Positions 35,969 to 45,512 of a DNA stretch of 64,000 nucleotides are shown one piece after another. The stretch's first letter is position 1; each line of letters starts with the position of its first letter. The DNA lies in contig JASGCK010000002.1 in assembly GCA_030054145.1 (NCBI GenBank), positions 138,031 to 202,030 of the forward strand, given 5' to 3'. The translations under genes and the position numbers were made by a program. The DNA is from Cytophagales bacterium (GTDB lineage: Bacteria; Pseudomonadota; Gammaproteobacteria; Burkholderiales; Burkholderiaceae_C). The notes under the pieces were generated by a model that worked only from the letters and a program-made list of their open reading frames with translations, ran no database searches and was not told the origin of the DNA.

Positions 35969-37651
35969 ATGACAACCGCCCCACACACCCTCGTTGACTA
36001 CCGTACATCACCCGATCAATACCAGCACTGGTCTTACCAAGTTGAGGGCTCTGTGGCGACACTCTGCCTCAACATTAACGAAGATGCTGGCATCCGCTCA
36101 GGTTACAAACTCAAACTCAACTCCTACGACTTAGGTGTGGATATTGAGCTACACGATGCTTTGCAGCGTATTCGTTTTTGCCACCCTGAGGTTGCCTGTG
36201 TTGTTGTCACCTCGGGCAAAGAGCGCATTTTTTGCTCGGGTGCGAACATCTTCATGCTGGGCTTGTCGAGTCATGCGTGGAAGGTCAACTTTTGCAAATT
36301 CACCAACGAAACCCGCAATGGCATCGAAGACTCCAGCCGCTACGATGGACTCACATTTTTAGCTGCTGTGAATGGCGCTTGTGCGGGCGGTGGTTATGAG
36401 CTAGCGCTGGCTTGCGACGAAATTTATTTAGTTGATGATCGCAGCTCTGCGGTCTCACTGCCCGAAGTGCCGCTGCTGGGCGTGTTGCCTGGCACAGGCG
36501 GTCTGACGCGCGTAACGGACAAACGCAAAGTGCGTCACGATTTAGCCGATATTTTTTGTACCAGCGTCGAAGGCGTGCGCGGACAACGTGCCAAAGATTG
36601 GCGCTTGGTGGACGAGGTCATCAAGACAGCGGACTTTCAAGCAGGGATTGCCAAACGAGCCGCCGAATTAGCGGCAACTGCGGGGCGCGTGTCGGCTACC
36701 GATGTGGGAACGTCAAAAGGAATTGAGTGGACGCGCGTTGAGCGGGATTTATCCGCTGATGGCAACACGCTCCACTACCAAACGGTGCAAGTGTCGATTG
36801 ACCGCGCCAAGCGTACCGTGAGCCTCACGGTGCTCGCGCCAACATCGGCACAACCCACGAGCACGGCACAAATCGAAGCGGCTGGCGTAACGTGGTGGCC
36901 ACTGCAACTAGCGCGTGAACTAGACGATGCCATCTTGCATCTGCGCACCAACGAGCCAGAAATGGGGCTGTGGCTCCTCAAATCCAAAGGCGATGCGGCA
37001 AGCGTGCTGGCCTGCGATGCCGCCTTGATCGCCAACAAAAGCCATTGGCTTGTGCGTGCCACGATTGGGCACTTGCGCCGCACCTTCTCGCGCATTGATG
37101 TGTCCTCGCGCTCATTGTTTGCCGTGATTGAAGAAGGCTCATGCTTTGTCGGCTCACTACTAGAAATCGCGCTCGCCGCTGATCGTAGTTATATGTACTG
37201 CGAGCAGGGCAGCGCAAGCAATCCGCACATCACCGTCAACGAATGCAACTTTGGTATGTTCCCGATGGCAACCGATCAATCGCGACTTGAGCGTCGCTTC
37301 TACGAAGAGTTGCCCGCCATCCATGCCGTGAAAGCCACGTCTGGCAAGGCGTTAGACGGAGCTGCCGCGATGCAGCTTGGACTCGTCACCGCCGCCCCCG
37401 ACGATATCGACTGGGCAGATGAAGTACGCCTCGCCTGCGAGGAACGCATCGCACTATCACCCGATTCGCTCACAGGTCTAGAAGCCAACCTTCGCTTTAA
37501 CGGCAAAGAAACTATGGTGACACGCGTATTTGGTCGCTTATCGGCATGGCAAAACTGGATTTTTGTGCGACCCAATGCCAGCGGCGAACGCGGCGCTTTG
37601 AAACTTTACGGTAAAGGCGAAAAAGCCCAGTTTGATATGAACCGTGTTTAA
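35969..37651 (+). CDS. boxC: 2,3-epoxybenzoyl-CoA dihydrolase (benzoyl-CoA-dihydrodiol lyase)
   Basis: Ring-opening enzyme of the aerobic benzoyl-CoA pathway: it hydrolyses 2,3-epoxybenzoyl-CoA to 3,4-dehydroadipyl-CoA semialdehyde and formate. 560 residues with two crotonase-fold halves; recognisable parts are RIFCSGANIFMLG, FLAAVNGACAGGGYELALACD and PLLGVLPGTGGLTRVTDK in the first half and CFVGSLLEIALAADRSY in the second. Closest pattern is BoxC. Followed by a large inverted repeat and then boxB. Confidence 0.95.
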   Translation: MTTAPHTLVDYRTSPDQYQHWSYQVEGSVATLCLNINEDAGIRSGYKLKLNSYDLGVDIELHDALQRIRFCHPEVACVVVTSGKERIFCSGANIFMLGLSSHAWKVNFCKFTNETRNGIEDSSRYDGLTFLAAVNGACAGGGYELALACDEIYLVDDRSSAVSLPEVPLLGVLPGTGGLTRVTDKRKVRHDLADIFCTSVEGVRGQRAKDWRLVDEVIKTADFQAGIAKRAAELAATAGRVSATDVGTSKGIEWTRVERDLSADGNTLHYQTVQVSIDRAKRTVSLTVLAPTSAQPTSTAQIEAAGVTWWPLQLARELDDAILHLRTNEPEMGLWLLKSKGDAASVLACDAALIANKSHWLVRATIGHLRRTFSRIDVSSRSLFAVIEEGSCFVGSLLEIALAADRSYMYCEQGSASNPHITVNECNFGMFPMATDQSRLERRFYEELPAIHAVKATSGKALDGAAAMQLGLVTAAPDDIDWADEVRLACEERIALSPDSLTGLEANLRFNGKETMVTRVFGRLSAWQNWIFVRPNASGERGALKLYGKGEKAQFDMNRV

Positions 37652-37734
37652 ATTAATTGGGGACAGCCCCTAATTAATTAATCGCAGCTTGCGAACTCCC
37701 CCAGCAATTAATTAGGGTCTGTCCCCAATTAATT
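37651..37734. repeat. 29-bp inverted repeat between boxC and boxB
   Basis: Left arm 37651-37679 and right arm 37706-37734 match over 29 bp with one mismatch, around a 26-bp spacer; the core is GGGGACAG...CTGTCCCC with flanking AATTAATT. GGGGACAG/CTGTCCCC palindromes of this type are dispersed repeats in many Proteobacteria. It starts in the stop codon of boxC and would form a stable RNA hairpin in the mRNA. Confidence 0.85.
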
Positions 37735-37769
37735 GAACTAGTTAACTAACAACCCCCAAGGAACCCCAA

Positions 37770-39197
37770 ATGTCCACTATCGATTACCAAGAGCTCATCC
37801 CCAACAACGTCAATCTATCGGAAGACAAAACGCTCAAGCGCGCGCTAGAGCATTGGCAGCCCAACTACGTGGAGTGGTGGAAGGATGTGGGACCCGAGGG
37901 ATCGAACAATCACGATGTGTATTTGCGCACCGCGATTAGCGTTGACCCGCAAGGCTGGGCAAGCTTTGGGCACGTGAAGATGCCCGACTACCGCTGGGGC
38001 ATTTTTATGAACGATCGCATTCAAGAGCGCAAAGTCGGTTTTGGCGAGCAACTAGGCCGTGACGTGTGGCAAGAAGTGCCAGGCGAGCACCGCGCTAACC
38101 TGCGCCGCATCATCGTCACGCAAGGCGATACCGAGCCTGCGTCGGTCGAGCAACAGCGTCACTTGGGGCTGACAGCGCCGTCCATGTACGACCTGCGTAA
38201 TCTCTATCAAGTCAACGTTGAGGAAGGTCGTCACCTGTGGGCGATGGTGTTTTTGCTACACAAATATTTTGGTCGCGATGGCCGCGAAGAAGGCGACGCA
38301 CTACTTGATCGTCGTTCGGGCGACGCCAACAATCCGCGAATTCTCGGTGCATTCAATGAGCAAACGCCCGATTGGTTGTCATTTTTTATGTTCACGTACT
38401 TCACAGATCGTGATGGCAAATTCCAATTAAGCGCTCTTGCCGAATCGGCTTTTGACCCACTCTCGCGCACCACCAAGTTCATGTTGACCGAGGAGGCGCA
38501 TCATATGTTTGTTGGCGAATCTGGTGTTTCGCGCGTTGTGCAGCGCACGTGCCAAGTGATGAATGAACTCAAAACCGATGACCCCGCCAAGCTCCGCGCA
38601 GCGGGCGTTATCGACCTGCCAACCGTGCAGCGCTATCTCAATTTCCATTACAGCGTGACGATTGATTTGTTTGGTGCGGACGAGTCCAGCAATGCGGCGA
38701 TTTTTTATAACTCTGGACTCAAAGGTCGCTACGAAGAGGGCAAACGCACGGACGATCATCGCCTAACCAATCAAACCTACAAAGTGCTGGAAGTGAAAAA
38801 TGGCACGCTGCAAGAAAAAGAAGTGCCGATGCTCAACGCCCTGAACGAAGTGCTGCGCGACGACTTCATTGCCGACTCGGTCGCAGGCGTAGATCGCTGG
38901 AATCGCGTGATAAACAAAGCAGGTATTCACTTCAAACTTGCTGTACCGCACAAAGCCTTCAACCGAAAAATCGGCGCACTGGCAGGTCTCAAACTCTCGC
39001 CGCAAGGTGAAGTCATGAGCGACACAGCGTTTGCTGCCAATCAAGACAACTGGTTGCCGTCTAGCAGCGACCGTGCGTTTGTCGCAAGCCTCATGGGGCG
39101 CGTCATCGAACCAGGCAAGTTTGCCAATTGGATCGCACCGCCCGCCATGGGCATCAACCGCCAACCTGTAGACTTTGAATATGTTCGATTCCACTAA
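37770..39197 (+). CDS. boxB: Benzoyl-CoA 2,3-epoxidase, oxygenase component
   Basis: Di-iron oxygenase that epoxidises benzoyl-CoA. 475 residues. Carboxylate/histidine ligands appear in the four-helix region: [12 protein letters not shown] and [12 protein letters not shown] (E-x2-H pairs), with [17 protein letters not shown] between them. Ferredoxin-like BoxA supplies electrons. Start ATG follows a GGAA-type ribosome binding site in CCCAAGGAACCCC. Confidence 0.96.
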   Translation: MSTIDYQELIPNNVNLSEDKTLKRALEHWQPNYVEWWKDVGPEGSNNHDVYLRTAISVDPQGWASFGHVKMPDYRWGIFMNDRIQERKVGFGEQLGRDVWQEVPGEHRANLRRIIVTQGDTEPASVEQQRHLGLTAPSMYDLRNLYQVNVEEGRHLWAMVFLLHKYFGRDGREEGDALLDRRSGDANNPRILGAFNEQTPDWLSFFMFTYFTDRDGKFQLSALAESAFDPLSRTTKFMLTEEAHHMFVGESGVSRVVQRTCQVMNELKTDDPAKLRAAGVIDLPTVQRYLNFHYSVTIDLFGADESSNAAIFYNSGLKGRYEEGKRTDDHRLTNQTYKVLEVKNGTLQEKEVPMLNALNEVLRDDFIADSVAGVDRWNRVINKAGIHFKLAVPHKAFNRKIGALAGLKLSPQGEVMSDTAFAANQDNWLPSSSDRAFVASLMGRVIEPGKFANWIAPPAMGINRQPVDFEYVRFH

Positions 39198-39206
39198 ACA
39201 AACCAA

Positions 39207-39270
39207 CCGTTCACCCTGAGCTTGTCGAAGGGTCGTTTGTTTTAGGCTTCGACAGGCTCAGCCCGAACGG
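39207..39270. repeat. Palindromic element between boxB and boxA
   Basis: Arms ccgttcaccCTGAGCTTGTCGAAg and cTTCGACAGGCTCAGcccgaacgg around a 16-bp loop fill the 83-bp gap between the two genes. It could stabilise or uncouple the boxB and boxA parts of the mRNA. Confidence 0.85.
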
Positions 39271-39280
39271 AATTTTTAAT

Positions 39281-40537
39281 ATGCAAAACATCATTCGCCA
39301 ACACTTAATCGACCCTGAAATTTGCATCCGCTGCAACACCTGTGAGGCCACGTGCCCCGTGGGTGCAATTACGCATGATGCCCGCAACTACGTAGTCAAC
39401 GTTGAGATTTGCAACGGCTGCCAAGCCTGCGTGCCGCCATGCCCAACGGGATCAATCGACAACTGGCGCGACGTACCCAAAGCGCAGGCGTACTCGGTTG
39501 GGGAGCAACTCGGCTGGGATGAACTGCCTGTCGCGCTGGAAGGCATATCGGTTGATGAGCCGCTTGGACTGAGCTTGTCAAAGTCCAATGAATCGCCTAC
39601 GACGCATTTCGACAAGCAGGGTGCGAACGGTTATGCGAGCATTGGCAGCATCATCGCGCCGCATTCAGCGGCGACACCTGTGACCAATTTGCATACGCCC
39701 AAAAACCCCATCACGGCCAAAGTGGTGGGCAACTACCGCGTCACGCAATTGGGCACAGAGAGCGACACACATCACATCGTGCTCGACTTTGGTACGCAGC
39801 ACTTTCCAGTGCTAGAAGGTCAGTCGATTGGCATCATCCCAAACGGCGTAGATGCCAGCGGCAAACCGCACTATCCGCGCCAATACTCGATTGCCTCGCC
39901 GCGCAATGGCGAGCGTGCAGGCTACAACAACCTCGCGCTTACCGTCAAACGCGTGCTGGTTGACCACGACGGCAAACCCACAGTGGGCGTGGCTTCCAAC
40001 TATGTGTGCGATTTAAAAGTCGGCGACGACGTACAAGTAACTGGGCCCTTTGGCGCGAGCTTTTTAATGCCCAATCATGCGGGTAGCAACATCGTGATGA
40101 TCTGCACAGGCACAGGCAGCGCCCCCATGCGTGCCATGACCGAGTGGCGCAGGCGCGAGCGCGCAACAGGTGCGCCCAACAGCGGCAAGCTCATGTTATT
40201 TTTTGGCGCTAGAACCAAAGAAGAACTTCCCTATTTCGGTCCACTGCAAAAGCTGCCCAAAGACTTCATCGATATTCATTTCGCGTTTTCGCGAGCGCCC
40301 GATCCACTAGGCCACGGTAGCAAACGTTATGTGCAAGACGTGATGCGCGAGCAAGTCAGCAGTGTGGCGGCGCTACTCAAAGATGCCAATACCTACTTGT
40401 ATGTTTGCGGACTCAAGAGCATGGAGGCGGGTGTACTTGCTGCGCTTAAAGACATCGCCACAGCAGCAGGACAGAATTGGGACAAACTCAGCGAAGATCT
40501 GCGCGTGCAGGGTCGGTTGCATTTAGAGACGTACTAG
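39281..40537 (+). CDS. boxA: Benzoyl-CoA 2,3-epoxidase, reductase component
   Basis: NADPH:BoxB oxidoreductase. Two [4Fe-4S] ferredoxin motifs at Cys15-18-21-25 ([12 protein letters not shown]) and Cys44-47-50-54 ([12 protein letters not shown]), then an FNR-type FAD/NADP module: [44 protein letters not shown] and [17 protein letters not shown], ending with [13 protein letters not shown]. Residues about 95-117 ([20 protein letters not shown]) derive from a degenerate palindromic element between the ferredoxin and flavin domains. 418 residues. Confidence 0.95.
   Translation: MQNIIRQHLIDPEICIRCNTCEATCPVGAITHDARNYVVNVEICNGCQACVPPCPTGSIDNWRDVPKAQAYSVGEQLGWDELPVALEGISVDEPLGLSLSKSNESPTTHFDKQGANGYASIGSIIAPHSAATPVTNLHTPKNPITAKVVGNYRVTQLGTESDTHHIVLDFGTQHFPVLEGQSIGIIPNGVDASGKPHYPRQYSIASPRNGERAGYNNLALTVKRVLVDHDGKPTVGVASNYVCDLKVGDDVQVTGPFGASFLMPNHAGSNIVMICTGTGSAPMRAMTEWRRRERATGAPNSGKLMLFFGARTKEELPYFGPLQKLPKDFIDIHFAFSRAPDPLGHGSKRYVQDVMREQVSSVAALLKDANTYLYVCGLKSMEAGVLAALKDIATAAGQNWDKLSEDLRVQGRLHLETY
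39564..39630 (+). repeat. Degenerate palindromic element inside boxA
   Basis: ggaCTGAGCTTGTCaaag and catTTCGACAAGcagggtgcgaacgg retain both arm cores with several substitutions, placed in frame in the linker between the [4Fe-4S] and FAD domains. It appears older than the other copies. Confidence 0.7.
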
Positions 40538-40716
40538 CCAGAAACAGGGGGGTAAACACCCATTAAAATCGCGTCAAGCTACCCATAAAATTTAATGGCT
40601 TTCTACTTTTTTCATGGATAGCGTGTAACTCAAATATGAAGTCAATGCCTTGCAGCCCACCAGATCAAGCATCAAAAAATATCTGATATTTTTCACATCA
40701 ACCAAAAGGAATACAT

Positions 40717-41755
40717 ATGAGACTGAAGTACTTTTTGCCCGCAGCATCGCTGATGATGGCAGCATTTTTGACCGCCTGTGGGGGGGGGTGGTTCTAGTTC
40801 TCCGGGAGCATCCTCAAATCCAGCGCCGACGGGGACTTTTTCACCCGCACTCGTGTCGGGAGGTTATGCCGGCGCAGGCCCATTAATTTATGACGGGGCT
40901 GAGGCTTATGGCCATGCTGAAGACGCGAGAGAAGTTTATACATCACTTAAAAGTTATGCTGCAGACGGTGTGATTACCGCCTACTCAGCTCCTGGCAGGG
41001 ATTTTCCATGTACCACCGGCAACACTAATGTGATTTATACGGATGCTGACTCAAGTAGTACCGTAACAGCTAATGACCATTGGACAATAACAAATTCATC
41101 ATGCTATGATGCCCTTACTGGTCAAACCCTTAATGGCACAGTTCGGTATAACATCACGGCAAAAGAGGGAGGCAATCCATTCAGAACGTCAACGGCTTGG
41201 ACAGCGTCCGTGACTGCGATCACCGATTACACATTGACGTATGCTAATGGTTCCACTCAGGGTGTATTCACTTACAATCGAACTATCGCACACAACATCA
41301 CCGTTGGCACCGACAACTCTCTTGTTGTAAGCGCCACTCCCAGCCGCTACAGCCTTTCGTATGTCCCTGTCCCTGCCCCTAGTGGTTCCTCTACGCTTCC
41401 AGCTTATAGCTATTCAAGTCTCACAGGTACAGTTTATTACTCAGGCTCAATTCTAGATAACTCAACCTATAAAAAATATGGTGCTCTTGTTTTAACGGGA
41501 CGTGATGACATCATAAACCTCCCTGGTGGAAGTAATTTTGTTATTGGCATTTATGCCCCTACCACACTAACTGGCACTTTTTCAAATGGAACGACACATT
41601 TAGCACCAACTGGGGGAAGTTTTCAAATACTCGCCGGTAATAACTCAGCAGCCATATCAAGCGCGCCATTTACAGCTAGAACGATCATTTATGCTGATAC
41701 CTCTGTTCCGTATACAGGTACAAATACAGACTTTGCTGCAGCATTAACACCTTGA
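40717..41755 (+). CDS. Lipoprotein, out of frame at a G9 tract (phase-variable candidate)
   Basis: ATG at 40717 with AAGGA before it starts a lipoprotein signal peptide (RLKYFLPAASLMMAAFLTAC), lipobox LTAC. Directly after the Cys codon comes a run of nine G (40780-40788), after which this frame stops (tag at 40797). With eight G the frame would run on as CGGGGSSSPGASS... to 41755, a mature domain of about 320 residues rich in S, T, Y and G. The mature frame on its own has only a GTG at the G tract. The product is unrecognised; contains beta-rich sequence such as VRYNITAKEGGNPFRTS. Either a phase-off allele or a sequencing error in the homopolymer. Confidence 0.6.
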
Positions 41756-41777
41756 TATTATTTCCGTAAGATCAACC

Positions 41778-41808
41778 GCCGCTAGCCCAAAAAGCTAGCG
41801 GCTTTTTT
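41778..41808 (+). terminator. Terminator after the lipoprotein gene
   Basis: GCCGCTAGC (41778-41786) and GCTAGCGGC (41794-41802) form a perfect 9-bp stem with a CCAAAAA loop, followed by TTTTTT. It supports the idea that the frame upstream is a real gene. Confidence 0.9.
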
Positions 41809-41825
41809 GTGCGGCTTATCAAAGC

Positions 41826-43250
41826 TCAACTCCCCGCGACCTTCATGCGGTTAATCAGCACCGAGCCAATCGTCTTCGCGCCGTAGTTGTAGGCGTCTGC
41901 GCCTACCGCTTGAATCCCTAAAAACATATCTTTCAAATTGCCTGCGATGGTGATTTCGTGTACGGGATAGGCGATGCGTCCGTTCTCGACCCAGTAACCG
42001 CTTGCGCCCCGCGAATAGTCGCCTGTCACGTAGTTCACGCCCTGCCCCATGAGTTCGGTTACGAAGAGTCCTGTACCTAATTTTTTGAGCATGACCTCTA
42101 AATCATCCACCGCTTTTGTCTGAGTGGATGTCAGCGTCAGGTTGTGCGAGCCGCCCGCATTGCCTGTGCTTTTCATGCCGAGTTTTCTCGCTGAGTAGCT
42201 ACTCAAAAAATATCCTTCAACCACGCCGCTCGTCACGATTGGACGCTTTTGCGTTTGTACGCCCTCTTCGTCAAATGGGCTACTCCCTTTGCCTTTCAAA
42301 ACGAATGGATCATCTTCGATATGAATGTGTTTTGGAAAAACCGCTTTACCCAAACTGCCTTCTAAAAACGTGGTCTTGCGATACAGCGCTGCGCCGCTGG
42401 TGGCTTGCACATAACCACCTAACAAACCAACTGCCATGCTGGACTCGAACAGCACGGCGCAAGTGCGTGTGGCAAGCTTCTTTGCGCCAAGCCTTGCCAG
42501 TGCTCGCTCGGCGGCGTAGCGACCAACCGCTTCGGGGCTAGACATTTCTGCCGCGTCGCGCATGGAGGTATGCCACGAGCCTTGCTGCATATCCGCGCCT
42601 TGGCGCCTAGCGTTTGCTGCAATCGGTGCAACCGACAAGCTATGGCGTGAGCTGGCGTAGCCGCCTTCAAACGCGATGCCTTTGCCGCCCGCATCCCCGC
42701 GATAGTGCGTTGCCCAAAAATGACTTTGCTGCGCTGACACGCCTGCGCCCTCAGAATTAACCACGCGCTTATCCGTGCTCATCGCCGCCGCCTCGCAGCG
42801 TAGCGCCAACTCCAGTGCTTGCTCGCTGGTTAAATCCCAAGGATGGAAGAGATCGAGATCGGGCTGCTGGCCTTTGGGATAGCGAGCGTAATCATCCAGC
42901 GCAGGCAAACCCGCCATGTCGTCCGCTGCCGTGAAGCGGGCAATATCAAACGCGGCTTGCACGGTTTGCTTAACGGCAGCATCTGAGAAATCCGACGTGC
43001 TGGCGTTGCCACGGCGCTGCCCCACATACACCGTTACGCCCAGCGATTTGTCGCGGTTACGTTCGACGTTTTCCAACTCACCCAGGCGGGCAGAGACGGA
43101 GAGTCCACAGCCCTCGGAGGCCTCGGAGGCTGCATCGGTTGCGCCTAGTTTTTGGGCGTGCGCCAATGCGCTGTGCGTGAGCTCTTGAAAAAATGCTTGC
43201 GAATAGCTAAAGCCGTGCAGTGGTTTGCTTTGGAGAGATGGATTAGTCAT
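41826..43250 (-). CDS. pmbA: PmbA/TldE metallopeptidase
   Basis: TldD/PmbA family protease subunit used in peptide antibiotic maturation and CcdA degradation in E. coli. 474 residues with DAASEASEGCGLSVSARLGELEN at the N-terminus and the C-terminal family sequence GVNYVTGDYSRGASGYWVENG. Start chosen at 43250 because the ATG at 43274 would run over the divergent yjgA start; 22 bp separate the two. Confidence 0.93.
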   Translation of the reverse strand: MTNPSLQSKPLHGFSYSQAFFQELTHSALAHAQKLGATDAASEASEGCGLSVSARLGELENVERNRDKSLGVTVYVGQRRGNASTSDFSDAAVKQTVQAAFDIARFTAADDMAGLPALDDYARYPKGQQPDLDLFHPWDLTSEQALELALRCEAAAMSTDKRVVNSEGAGVSAQQSHFWATHYRGDAGGKGIAFEGGYASSRHSLSVAPIAANARRQGADMQQGSWHTSMRDAAEMSSPEAVGRYAAERALARLGAKKLATRTCAVLFESSMAVGLLGGYVQATSGAALYRKTTFLEGSLGKAVFPKHIHIEDDPFVLKGKGSSPFDEEGVQTQKRPIVTSGVVEGYFLSSYSARKLGMKSTGNAGGSHNLTLTSTQTKAVDDLEVMLKKLGTGLFVTELMGQGVNYVTGDYSRGASGYWVENGRIAYPVHEITIAGNLKDMFLGIQAVGADAYNYGAKTIGSVLINRMKVAGS

Positions 43251-43272
43251 AGCGTCAATTATCATTGCACCC

Positions 43273-43668
43273 ATGCTAAAAAAAATGAAAAAAGGTTACT
43301 ACGTCAAAGGGCATTTTGTGGCCGAGGGTAGTGAACGCGATTTAGAGCTCAAGCGCGAGCGCAAGGCCGAGAGCCAAATTGACCCCGACAAGCCAACGCG
43401 TACCGAGATGAAAGCTGCCAGCGATGCACTGCAAAAACTAGGCATCGAGTTAATGGGCTTGCGGGATGATTTGCTGGCTGCCCTCGATCTGCCCGAAGCC
43501 CTGCCCAAAGCAATTGAAGAGCACAACCGCATTACGCACCGCGAGGGCAAACGCCGCCTTGTTCAATTTATCGGTAAGCTCATGCGCAAACTAGACGATG
43601 CACAACTAGCCGCCATTCACGCAGCGCTTCGGGCGCAGGCGCGGGGCGCACCAAGACTTGACAAATAA
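43273..43668 (+). CDS. Ribosome-associated protein YjgA/DarP (DUF615)
   Basis: 131 residues, basic and helical, of the DUF615 family: RTEMKAASDALQKLGIELM and HREGKRRLVQFIGKLMRKLD. In E. coli the protein binds late 50S assembly intermediates. A pmbA-yjgA divergent arrangement is a common conserved context. Followed after 2 bp by mog. Confidence 0.9.
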   Translation: MLKKMKKGYYVKGHFVAEGSERDLELKRERKAESQIDPDKPTRTEMKAASDALQKLGIELMGLRDDLLAALDLPEALPKAIEEHNRITHREGKRRLVQFIGKLMRKLDDAQLAAIHAALRAQARGAPRLDK

Positions 43669-43670
43669 AA

Positions 43671-44258
43671 ATGCTACATAATTTAGATCACATCAAAATC
43701 GGCATCGTCTCATGCAGCGACCGCGCCAGCATGGGCGTGTACGAAGACAAAGGTTTGCCTGCGCTAAAAGACTGGCTCATCCAAGCCATCAAAAACCCCA
43801 TCACGTTTGAAGCACGACTCATCCCCGACGAGCAAGCCATCATTAGCCAAGCGCTGATTGAATTGGTAGACGCGGGCTGCTCGCTCGTTCTCACCACGGG
43901 CGGCACAGGGCCTAGTTTGCGAGACGTGACCGTGGATGCCACGCTGGCTGTGGCGCACAAAGAAATGCCTGGCTTTGGCGAGCAAATGCGGCAAATTAGC
44001 CTGCAGTTTGTGCCCACCGCGATCTTGTCGCGCCAAACGGCCGTGATTCGGGACAAAGCGCTCATCATCAATTTGCCAGGTCAACCCAAGGCCATTGCGG
44101 AGACGCTGGGTGGATTACCAAGCGACAATGGCAAACCGTTGGTCCCGGGCATCTTCGCCGCTGTTCCTTATTGTGTCGATTTAATTGGCGGGCCGTATAT
44201 CGAAACGGTTGCATCGGTCTGCAAAGCATTCAGACCCAAGTCGGCAATCAAAGCCTAA
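43671..44258 (+). CDS. mog: Molybdopterin adenylyltransferase
   Basis: Mog/MogA enzyme of molybdenum cofactor synthesis that adenylylates molybdopterin. 195 residues with KIGIVSCSDRASMGVYEDKG, the MPT-binding LTTGGTGPSLRDVT and INLPGQPKAIAETL. The two tupA-like tungstate/molybdate receptor genes at the right end of the window fit the same metal economy. Confidence 0.93.
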   Translation: MLHNLDHIKIGIVSCSDRASMGVYEDKGLPALKDWLIQAIKNPITFEARLIPDEQAIISQALIELVDAGCSLVLTTGGTGPSLRDVTVDATLAVAHKEMPGFGEQMRQISLQFVPTAILSRQTAVIRDKALIINLPGQPKAIAETLGGLPSDNGKPLVPGIFAAVPYCVDLIGGPYIETVASVCKAFRPKSAIKA

Positions 44259-44299
44259 GCGCCAGACCACAACCACACTGAACTTAGCCACAAAAATAA

Positions 44300-45463
44300 C
44301 TACCTGCGCTGTAAGCCACGCCAACCATACACTTGCCAGTCACTGCGCATTTGATTGTCTTGTCCGCCATAAATGACGCGACCTGTCGCAAGATGCGCAC
44401 CAAAGTCTTTAGAGAATTGCGACAACCCCTTGAAGTAATCGCCATTCACTGTTGCGCCTGCTTTGATCTCGATGGCGTGAACCTTCCCTGCTTCGGGAAT
44501 GAGTAGATCAATTTCGTGTCCCAGCGAATCACGGTAAAAATAAAGTGGCTCGCTATCGCCGTGATGCCACTTGTCTTTCAGTGCCTCCATGACAATGAAG
44601 TTTTCAAATAATGCACCCCCAAGCGGATCGCGCGTCACTTGATCTGCGGTGCGCAACCCCAATAACCATGCGGCTAAACCCACGTCGTAAAAATAAAGTT
44701 TAGGGCTACGAATGAGACGTTTGTTGGTATTGGTAAACCACGGCTGAAGCAAATAAACAATACAACTGGTTTGCAACAAATCCAACCACGCTTGCGCAGT
44801 GCCATGCGCAACGCCAGCGTCCATCGCCAAGTTGCTCAGATTGAGGAGTTGACCCGTCCGACCAGCACACAGTTTGACAAAGCGCTCAAACCGCTGTAGA
44901 TCGTGTACAGCCGTCATATCCCGCAAATCGCGCTCGACGTAGCTAGAAAAATAATCCGCCAGTGCTTGACTAGGATTGAGTTTGCGGTCATGAATACGAG
45001 GATAAAAACCATTCAAAATAACTTGATCCGCCTGTTGTTTGGCGTAGCTGGGGTTTAAGCGACACAGCTCCGATAGGCTCATGGGCAGCAGCCGCACAAG
45101 CGCCGTTCGACCCGCCAGTGATTGCGTCACACTGCGCATCAGCTCAAACTGCTGACTACCCGTCAAAACAAAGCGACCAGGCGCTGGGTCTTCATCAACA
45201 AGGCCTTGCAGATAAGAAGGCAACTCTGGTGCGCGTTGGATTTCATCAAAAATAGCGCCGCCTGGATAAGCGGACAAAAAACCTCGCGGATCACTCTTTG
45301 CAAAAGACCGAACATCAGGATTTTCTAGCGAGACATAAGGTTTTGCTGCGCAGACCATTCTTGCCAAAGTCGTCTTGCCGCTTTGCCTAGGGCCCGTGAG
45401 CGTGACGATTGGATATTGACTGAGTGCTTGTTGGAAAAAAGGCGTAATGTCACGTTGAATCAT
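44300..45463 (-). CDS. AAA family ATPase with DUF4143 domain
   Basis: About 387 residues. N-terminal P-loop domain: Walker A TGPRQSGKTTLARM, Walker B-like GGAIFDEIQRAPEL and sensor-type LTGSQQFELM; C-terminal DUF4143 region with LYFYRDSLGHEIDLLIPEAGKVHAIEIKAG, which resembles a PD-(D/E)xK-type nuclease motif (E...D...E-x-K). Such proteins are common but of unknown function, some near mobile or toxin-antitoxin-like genes. Start at the ATG 45463 (TTG at 45472 also possible); the start lies inside a 13-bp inverted repeat. Confidence 0.85.
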   Translation of the reverse strand: MIQRDITPFFQQALSQYPIVTLTGPRQSGKTTLARMVCAAKPYVSLENPDVRSFAKSDPRGFLSAYPGGAIFDEIQRAPELPSYLQGLVDEDPAPGRFVLTGSQQFELMRSVTQSLAGRTALVRLLPMSLSELCRLNPSYAKQQADQVILNGFYPRIHDRKLNPSQALADYFSSYVERDLRDMTAVHDLQRFERFVKLCAGRTGQLLNLSNLAMDAGVAHGTAQAWLDLLQTSCIVYLLQPWFTNTNKRLIRSPKLYFYDVGLAAWLLGLRTADQVTRDPLGGALFENFIVMEALKDKWHHGDSEPLYFYRDSLGHEIDLLIPEAGKVHAIEIKAGATVNGDYFKGLSQFSKDFGAHLATGRVIYGGQDNQMRSDWQVYGWRGLQRR

Positions 45464-45466
45464 TTC

Positions 45467-45499
45467 CTGCAATTTTACATTTTTTTTGTAAAATTGCAG
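45467..45499. promoter_or_regulatory. Perfect 13-bp inverted repeat at the start of the AAA/DUF4143 gene
   Basis: CTGCAATTTTACA (45467-45479) and TGTAAAATTGCAG (45487-45499) around seven T. The left arm covers the bases just upstream of the start codon, so it could act as an operator or as an RNA hairpin over the ribosome binding site. Confidence 0.55.
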
Positions 45500-45512
45500 A
45501 AAATAACTTGAA

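Noticed and set aside
40559-40598. Terminator after boxA (CCATTAAA...TTTAATGG with T-rich tail)
   Set aside because: The stem is A/T-only with a loop of more than 20 bases; too weak to call.
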